DNA of 39,814 bases from assembly GCA_025363205.1 (NCBI GenBank), contig JANYEI010000230.1, positions 1 through 39,814 of the forward strand. Direction: 5' to 3'. Under the pieces are notes generated by a model. It did not search any database and had not been told where the DNA came from. It was given only the letters and a program-made list of their open reading frames with translations. Position 1 is the stretch's first letter, and the number at the start of each line of letters is the position of its first letter. Shown here piece after piece: positions 35,281-39,814 of the stretch. Source of the DNA: Frigoribacterium sp. GTDB lineage: Bacteria; Actinomycetota; Actinomycetes; Actinomycetales; Microbacteriaceae. Both the position numbers and the translations under genes were made by a program.

Positions 35281-36701
35281 TACTCCACCACCAATTGCGG
35301 CTGGGTGCGCACGCTGTCGGACAGTCTCAGCAGCAGGGCCACGATGATCCAGTTGGCAACAAGCGACGAACCTCCGGCCGCGAGAAATGGCGTGGTGAGA
35401 CCGGTGAGCGGGATCACCCTGGTCACGCCGCCGAGCACGATGAAGACCTGCAGCGCAAGGACGAACGAGAGGCCGACCCCGAGTAGCCGGCCGAAATCGT
35501 CCTGACCGATGAATCCGATTCGGAACCCTCGCGACACGAACAGCAGGTAGAGGGCGAGGATGGCGAAGAGGCCTGCCAGGCCGAGCTCCTCACCGAGGCT
35601 CGCGATGATGTAGTCGCTCTCGGCGAGTGGCACGATGCCCGGGCTACCTTGGCCCCACCCGGTGCCGATCAGGCCGCCATGGGCGAATCCGAAGATGCCC
35701 TGCACGATCTGGTAGCTGCCACCGACCGCGTCATAAACCTTCGGATTGAAGGCATCCAGCCAGGAGTTGAAGCGTCCCTGCACATAGCCGAGCACGCGGC
35801 TGGCGATGAGCACACCACCAACGAAAAGTGCGAGACCGAGGATGACCCAGCTCAGGCGCCCCGTCGCGACATAGATCATCACAAGAAAGAGGCCGAAGAA
35901 GAGCAGCGCCATTCCCAGGTCATGTTGGAACACCAACACGGCCATTGCGGCGATCCAGATCACGAGGATCGGGCCGAGGTCCCGCACGCGCGGAAAGCGC
36001 ATCCAGAGAAACTTTCTACCGACGAGTGAGAGGCTGTCGCGCGCGGTCACCAGGTAGCCGGCGAAGAAGATCGCGAGGGCGATCTTGGCGAGCTCGCCGG
36101 GCTGGAAGTTGAAACTGCCGAAGCGAATCCAGAGCCGGGCCCCGTTGATCGTTTGGCCGATGCCCGGCAGCATTGGCAAGAGCAGCAGTGCGATGCCGAC
36201 GAACATCGCGATGTAGCTGTAGCGCTGCAGAACACGGTGATTGCGAATCAGCACAAGCACCACGAGAGCGAGCAGCATGGCCAAGGCAGTCCAGGCGATC
36301 TGTCGCACGCCCGCCGCTTCCCAGCCCGAGTGATTTTTGGCGATGTCGAGCCGGTAAATCTCGGCGATACCGAGGCCGTTGAGCAGGGTGCTGATCGGGA
36401 GGACAAACGGATCGGCCTGTGAAGCCACGAAGCGAAGGGCCACATGGATGATCAGGGTGATGACGCCGAGGCCGGCACCGAGGGCGAGCACCGGGCCCTG
36501 CACGCTGCCAAGCGCGCCGAGCTCCACCAGCGCTATCGATGCGCCCACGATGGCGAAGGCGAAGACCAGCAACACGAGCTCGAGGTTGCGCAGCTTTGCC
36601 GGCACTCGCAGCCGCAGCCGGATGGTGCTCGTGAAGGTCGACAGCGCGCCAGCATCGTGGGCCGGGGCCCCGATCTGGGTGATGCCGTTGGGGCTGGTCA
36701 C
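35280..36701 (-). CDS. rodA: SEDS glycosyltransferase RodA/FtsW family
   Basis: Polytopic SEDS protein of 473 residues that polymerises lipid II into glycan strands, working with the class B PBP next to it. Hydrophobic segments run throughout. The conserved region NGARLWIRFGSFNFQPGELAK is visible near the middle, and GWGQGSPG-type and LTTPFLAAGGSS motifs lie towards the C-terminus. A cytoplasmic N-terminal tail of about 40 residues is present. The GTG at 36701 lies nine bases after the pstP stop. The gene pairing with pbpA marks it as the RodA-type member. Confidence 0.95.
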   Translation of the reverse strand: MTSPNGITQIGAPAHDAGALSTFTSTIRLRLRVPAKLRNLELVLLVFAFAIVGASIALVELGALGSVQGPVLALGAGLGVITLIIHVALRFVASQADPFVLPISTLLNGLGIAEIYRLDIAKNHSGWEAAGVRQIAWTALAMLLALVVLVLIRNHRVLQRYSYIAMFVGIALLLLPMLPGIGQTINGARLWIRFGSFNFQPGELAKIALAIFFAGYLVTARDSLSLVGRKFLWMRFPRVRDLGPILVIWIAAMAVLVFQHDLGMALLFFGLFLVMIYVATGRLSWVILGLALFVGGVLIASRVLGYVQGRFNSWLDAFNPKVYDAVGGSYQIVQGIFGFAHGGLIGTGWGQGSPGIVPLAESDYIIASLGEELGLAGLFAILALYLLFVSRGFRIGFIGQDDFGRLLGVGLSFVLALQVFIVLGGVTRVIPLTGLTTPFLAAGGSSLVANWIIVALLLRLSDSVRTQPQLVVE

Positions 36702-36710
36702 GATGCCGCT

Positions 36711-37955
36711 CTACTTCGTGGCATCTGTCAGTCGCTTGATGATCGCCGTCGCGTCGGCAAGGTTGGCGGCACTGATGGTGTCTTCGACGGTCTTGCGGGT
36801 GTAGCTCGGCAGGTCGTTCAGTCGCACGCTCGTCTCGGAGTAGATGCTGTGCAACGAGATTGGGCCGAGATCCTGCTGGATTCCGCGGTAGATAGCCACG
36901 GTTTGGCCGTCGGCGCCCACGTAAAACAGGGACTGCGACCAGCGGTATCCCACAAACAAAGCGGTCATGATGAGTGCGACGATCACGACGATGCCGACCA
37001 GCCAGGTGATGCGGCGGCGGCGCGCGCGGCGACGGTCTTCGAGAATCAACTCGTCGAGATATTCGTCGGATTCCGGCTCGAAGTGGCTGTCTTCATGCGC
37101 CTGGGTCAACTTGAGCGGATGCAGCAACAGTGTGGGCAGTCGCAGCGGACGGCGGCCCGACTCGCCCTCGAAGGAGAGTGGCGCGGCGGCAGACCCGACG
37201 ACGATGACCGGTACGGAGGCGGACTCACCACTCTCGTCGATATCGACGATCACCACGGTCACATTGTCGGGGGCACCCTGGTCGAGGCTCTCTTTCACCA
37301 GGCGGTCCGCGGCATCCTTCACGGCGGGGAGTGATTTGAGAGCCTGCGCGATTTTGTCGTCCGAGACGTAGCTCGACAGGCCGTCGGAGCACAGCAGCCA
37401 ACGGTCACCGGCGAGAACGTCGAACACCGTAGTGTCGATTTCGGGGGCGGCATCGACATCGCCGAGCACCCGCATCAGCACCGAGCGCCGGGGATGCACG
37501 GCGGCTTCCTCGGGAGTGATCCGGCCGCTGTCGACGAGGCGCTGCACGAAGGTGTGGTCGGCGGTGATCTGTTTGAGCGTGCCATCCCGCAGGAGGTAGA
37601 TGCGGGAGTCGCCGATATGGGCAATGGCGACCTGCGATCCGGAGCGCAGGATTGCGCTCACCGTCGTGCCCATTCCGGTGAGTTCGGGATGCTCGAACAC
37701 GGTCTCGGCGAGCATCGTGTTGGCGGCGCTGAGGGCGGACTGGAGCGCGAATTCGGCGTCGGCGGCCGAGGCGAACTGCCGGTCGGCTTCCATCACGCGC
37801 TTCAGTGCGATCGCCGAGGCGACGTCACCGCCCGCGTGACCGCCCATTCCGTCGGCGACGACGAAGAGCTGCGTGCCCGCATAGCCCGAGTCCTGGTTGT
37901 TCGCGCGTATCTTTCCGACGTGCGAAACGGCCGTGCTCTTGCCCGATATGGCCAT
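36711..37955 (-). CDS. pstP: PP2C-family Ser/Thr phosphatase PstP
   Basis: Metal-dependent phosphatase that reverses PknA/PknB phosphorylation. The 414-residue protein has a cytoplasmic PP2C domain (1-240) with D22, DGMGGH at 35-40, GDSR at 115-118, D191-G192 and D230-N231, the metal ligands and signatures. An acidic/basic juxtamembrane region, a transmembrane helix (about 316-336) and a short extracellular tail of about 78 residues follow. It is the sole phosphatase of this operon. ATG at 37955 is four bases after fhaB. Confidence 0.96.
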   Translation of the reverse strand: MAISGKSTAVSHVGKIRANNQDSGYAGTQLFVVADGMGGHAGGDVASAIALKRVMEADRQFASAADAEFALQSALSAANTMLAETVFEHPELTGMGTTVSAILRSGSQVAIAHIGDSRIYLLRDGTLKQITADHTFVQRLVDSGRITPEEAAVHPRRSVLMRVLGDVDAAPEIDTTVFDVLAGDRWLLCSDGLSSYVSDDKIAQALKSLPAVKDAADRLVKESLDQGAPDNVTVVIVDIDESGESASVPVIVVGSAAAPLSFEGESGRRPLRLPTLLLHPLKLTQAHEDSHFEPESDEYLDELILEDRRRARRRRITWLVGIVVIVALIMTALFVGYRWSQSLFYVGADGQTVAIYRGIQQDLGPISLHSIYSETSVRLNDLPSYTRKTVEDTISAANLADATAIIKRLTDATK

Positions 37956-37959
37956 TCAC

Positions 37960-38541
37960 CTACCGCCGAAGTTCGAAACTGGTCGTGCCGATCCGAACCG
38001 GAGTGTTGAGCGGTACCGGTGTGGGAAGGGTGACCCGAGTGCCGTTGAGGAACGTGCCGTTGGTCGAGTCTAGGTCTTGAATCACCCAGTCCTCACTCCA
38101 GTGCATGAGGCGCGCGTGGTGAGTAGAGGTGTAGTCGTCGCGAATGACGAGACCGCTCTCGCTCGACCGGCCAATGGTGAGCGGCTCAGTCGGAAGGGTG
38201 AGTTCGAGCCCTTCCTTTGGCCCGGAGGTGATCACGAGCCGGGTGGCGACAGTGGCCGAGGACTGTGCGCGGGGTGGCTGTGCCCTGTCTGACTGCACCG
38301 AGAACGCCTCGGTGGCGTCAGAGGCTGATCCCGGATTCCACGCCGGGGCAGGAGTGGAAAATGTCACGGGTGGAGCGACGGCCGACGCCACGAACGGCTG
38401 GCCAGCCGCGACATCCGCGGGGAGGCGCCGCGCGCGCTGCCCGAACAGATCGGTGCGGAGGGCGTAGACAACGGCGAAGACGAAAGCCCAGAGGATGAAG
38501 AGAAAGCCGAACCGCAGAAGAAGGAGGGTGAGTTCACTCAT
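37960..38541 (-). CDS. fhaB: FHA-domain membrane protein FhaB (FipA type)
   Basis: A 193-residue protein with one N-terminal transmembrane helix (about 7-27), a flexible Pro/Ala/Ser linker (40-100) and a C-terminal FHA domain (about 102-193). GRS (124-126), STHHARL (139-145) and STNGTFLN (159-166) are the phosphothreonine-binding motifs. In Mycobacterium the counterpart FipA links phospho-FtsZ to division. The TxxHH stretch (DDYTSTHHARL) and the linker Thr residues are possible kinase targets. The ATG at 38541 overlaps the fhaA stop (ATGA). Confidence 0.94.
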   Translation of the reverse strand: MSELTLLLLRFGFLFILWAFVFAVVYALRTDLFGQRARRLPADVAAGQPFVASAVAPPVTFSTPAPAWNPGSASDATEAFSVQSDRAQPPRAQSSATVATRLVITSGPKEGLELTLPTEPLTIGRSSESGLVIRDDYTSTHHARLMHWSEDWVIQDLDSTNGTFLNGTRVTLPTPVPLNTPVRIGTTSFELRR

Positions 38542-39263
38542 CGACGGCCGCCGACACCGTCGTCGTCGGCACGGAGATCGGAAAACTGGTCAACCGACGC
38601 TGATTGGGCGAGCACCCGGAACACGATACGGGTTCTTCCGATGTTGATGACGGAATCGGGGGCGAGTGGCGCTTTGTGAACGGGGGCACCGTTGAGCTGC
38701 GAACCGTTGGTGGAGCCGAGGTCATTGACCTCGGCTCGGGTGCCGTCCCAGAGGATCTCGACGTGCTTGCGGGAGATGCCGGTGTCTTCCACCGTGATGT
38801 CAGCGTCGCTGCCTCGCCCGATAATCGTGCGACTCTTTACGATGGGGTAACGCTTGCCCGCGACATCCAACACCGGGGTCCAGGCGACGGTGCCCTTGAC
38901 GCTCACGGAGTCGATGCCGAGCACGCCCTGGATGAGGGCGGGATCTGCGGCCAGAGTGATGCTGATGCCGCCGGAGAACTGGTAGTGCTGGGCGGCGGCG
39001 TGCTGCTGCACGAGCCGACTGAGTTCGTCGACGAGGGTGGGGCCGAGGGCCGTCATCTTGGCGTAGTCGACGTTCGAGAGGCGCACCGTGAACCTGTTGG
39101 GTACCAGGATGCGGTCGCGCGCGACGACCGCGGCCTTGGTGTCGAGCTCCCGGCGCAGGGCAGAGGTGATCTCAATCGGCTGCAGGCCAGACTTGAAGGT
39201 CTTGGCGAACGCTCCGTTTACGGCGCGCTCTAAGCCCTTTTCGAAGCTGTCCAGCAGGCCCAA
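38538..39263 (-). CDS. fhaA: FhaA: DUF3662 and FHA domain protein
   Basis: First gene of the operon. The 241-residue protein has an N-terminal DUF3662 domain (about 1-120, start MGLLDSFEKGLERAVNGAF) and a C-terminal FHA domain with GRGSDAD (149-155), SRKH (164-167) and GSTNG (183-187). The FHA domain binds phosphothreonine peptides made by PknA/B. Mycobacterial FhaA is about twice as long because of a disordered middle region, which is missing here. The TTG at 39263 follows GAGGGAG at good spacing; no ATG or GTG near is in frame. Confidence 0.94.
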   Translation of the reverse strand: MGLLDSFEKGLERAVNGAFAKTFKSGLQPIEITSALRRELDTKAAVVARDRILVPNRFTVRLSNVDYAKMTALGPTLVDELSRLVQQHAAAQHYQFSGGISITLAADPALIQGVLGIDSVSVKGTVAWTPVLDVAGKRYPIVKSRTIIGRGSDADITVEDTGISRKHVEILWDGTRAEVNDLGSTNGSQLNGAPVHKAPLAPDSVINIGRTRIVFRVLAQSASVDQFSDLRADDDGVGGRR

Positions 39264-39389
39264 GAGGCTCCCTCGTCGACGGTGGCTATGTGTAGATAAC
39301 TAGGTAGATGTTAGCCGTCCGCCCTGTGACGCGGGTATCGGCGGGTGGCACTCGGGCAGCTCCGTCGCTGTGGTAATCTCACTAGGTCT
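39264..39389. promoter_or_regulatory. Divergent promoter region of the fhaA operon and tRNA-Leu
   Basis: This 126-bp gap must hold the leftward promoter of the seven-gene operon. A locally AT-rich stretch at about 39288-39313 is the likely -10 area. Towards the tRNA, TAATCT at 39374-39379 lies ten bases before the mature tRNA start and is a -10 candidate. No clear -35 elements are seen. Confidence 0.35.
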
Positions 39390-39473
39390 GCGCGAGTGGC
39401 GAAATTGGCAGACGCGCACGGTTCAGGTCCGTGTGCCCGTGAGGGCATGGGGGTTCAAGTCCCCCCTCGCGCA
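39390..39473 (+). tRNA. tRNA-Leu (CAG anticodon)
   Basis: 84-nt class II tRNA with a long variable arm. The acceptor arm GCGCGAG pairs with CTCGCGC, the discriminator base is A, and CCA is not encoded. The anticodon loop TTCAGGT gives CAG. The variable arm TGCCCGTGAGGGCA forms a hairpin and the T arm is GGGGG-TTCAAGT-CCCCC. Confidence 0.97.
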
Positions 39474-39481
39474 CAGTGGGG

Positions 39482-39523
39482 CGAAAAGGGTCGACCGGGT
39501 ATATCCCCGTTCGGCCCTTTTCG
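39482..39523. terminator. Long hairpin after tRNA-Leu
   Basis: CGAAAAGGG at 39482-39490 pairs exactly with CCCTTTTCG at 39515-39523. Pairing continues inwards (CGA..CGGG with CCCG..TCG), with mismatches, to a small loop near 39500-39504. The TTTT lies inside the 3' arm, typical of terminators able to work on either strand. It separates the tRNA gene from the convergent aldo/keto reductase gene. Confidence 0.75.
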
Positions 39524-39664
39524 ACATGAAGTGCACAACCGATCGATGAGCACGTGCCGGTGAGATCACCGACTGCGGAGCACCGAGTTCATGATGGCCG
39601 CGTCACCCTCTGTCACGTTCCGGGTGCCACCGGCACCGCCGGACGGCACTGCCAGAGCTGACTC
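39524..39664. other. Gene-free stretch with two short hairpins
   Basis: No coding frame is convincing. CGGTGA-GA-TCACCG at 39558-39571 and GGTGCC-ACC-GGCACC at 39623-39637 are perfect short inverted repeats. The second may end transcription of the leftward gene beyond it. Nothing else is seen. Confidence 0.4.
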
Positions 39665-39814
39665 TCAGCGCCCACCCGCCAGATTACGGTTGCGCTGGGC
39701 AACGCCTCCCACCCCATAGGGATAGTCGTCAGCGCGAGGCGCGCTCGCCGCGGTGAGGCTGGCGAGTTCGTCAGACGAGAGCTGCAGGTCAACCGCACCG
39801 AGATTGTCACTGAG
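39665..39814 (-). CDS. Aldo/keto reductase, C-terminal fragment (runs off the window)
   Basis: Only the last 49 codons are present, ending at the TGA at 39665-39667. The frame reads LSDNLGAVDLQLSSDELASL, then TAASAPRADDYPYG, and ends NLAGGR. The NLGALD-x-x-L-x-x-E-x-x-x-L pattern is typical of the C-terminal helix of NADPH-dependent aldo/keto reductases. The catalytic part lies outside, so activity and substrate cannot be judged. A different frame over the same bases gives a 65-residue ORF without family character, rejected. Confidence 0.7.
   Translation of the reverse strand, partial: LSDNLGAVDLQLSSDELASLTAASAPRADDYPYGVGGVAQRNRNLAGGR

Noticed and set aside
39613-39810. 65-codon minus-strand ORF at the right edge
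   Set aside because: The neighbouring frame reads a clear aldo/keto reductase C-terminus over the same bases, so this frame is a shadow.

Overview
The window is the chromosomal replication-origin region of a high-GC actinobacterium. It was assigned by reading the sequence only; no database search was run. Gene order closely follows the oriC neighbourhood known from Mycobacterium and other Actinomycetota: pcnA, DUF6049, murJ, trxB-trxA, parB-parA-rsmG-jag-yidC-yidD-rnpA-rpmH, dnaA-dnaN-gnd-recF-dciA-gyrB-gyrA, tRNA-Ile-tRNA-Ala, ppiA, crgA, pabA/trpG, pknB-pknA-pbpA-rodA-pstP-fhaB-fhaA. Family signatures and content suggest Micrococcales, probably Microbacteriaceae: a class E sortase, an aminotransferase plus ddl beside parB, short FhaA and MurJ, and no sigM or cwlM.

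Layout. From 1 to 9.2 kb: a tRNA CCA-adding enzyme on the minus strand, then plus-strand genes for a secreted/membrane DUF6049 protein, the lipid II flippase MurJ, the thioredoxin system behind a SigR/SigH-type promoter, a PLP aminotransferase and D-Ala-D-Ala ligase. From 9.3 to 14.7 kb: a minus-strand block for chromosome segregation (ParB, ParA, two parS sites), 16S rRNA methylation, RNA binding (Jag/KhpB), membrane protein insertion (YidC, YidD), RNase P protein and L34. From 14.8 to 16.7 kb: oriC, with DnaA boxes on both sides of dnaA and an AT-rich stretch before dnaN. From 16.7 to 25.7 kb: plus-strand replication and topology genes (dnaN, gnd, recF, dciA, gyrB, gyrA, a DUF3566 membrane protein). 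From 25.8 to 30.4 kb: two tRNAs, a degenerate 13-bp tandem repeat array, a helical membrane-anchored protein, a cyclophilin, a rhomboid protease with an N-terminal Cys/His zinc-binding-like region, CrgA, a class E sortase, a 52-residue membrane peptide and a glutamine amidotransferase. From 30.4 to 39.3 kb: a tightly overlapped seven-gene minus-strand operon for Ser/Thr phospho-signalling and cell-wall elongation/division. The right edge holds tRNA-Leu(CAG), a strong hairpin and the tail of an aldo/keto reductase gene.

How it works together. Origin firing (DnaA, oriC), the replication machinery, origin segregation (ParABS) and peptidoglycan synthesis and its kinase control (MurJ, Ddl, RodA, PbpA, PknA/B, PstP, FhaA/B, CrgA) sit in one 40-kb neighbourhood. 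No mobile element, CRISPR array, phage gene or obvious acquired island is visible. I see no wholly new multi-gene system. The most interesting signals are regulatory: a GGAAT-N18-GTT promoter before trxBA, a parS palindrome that contains the parA start codon, a second DnaA-box cluster between the rhomboid gene and crgA, a pair of divergent apparently leaderless genes with a perfect palindrome, and an unexplained 13-bp tandem array next to tRNA-Ala.
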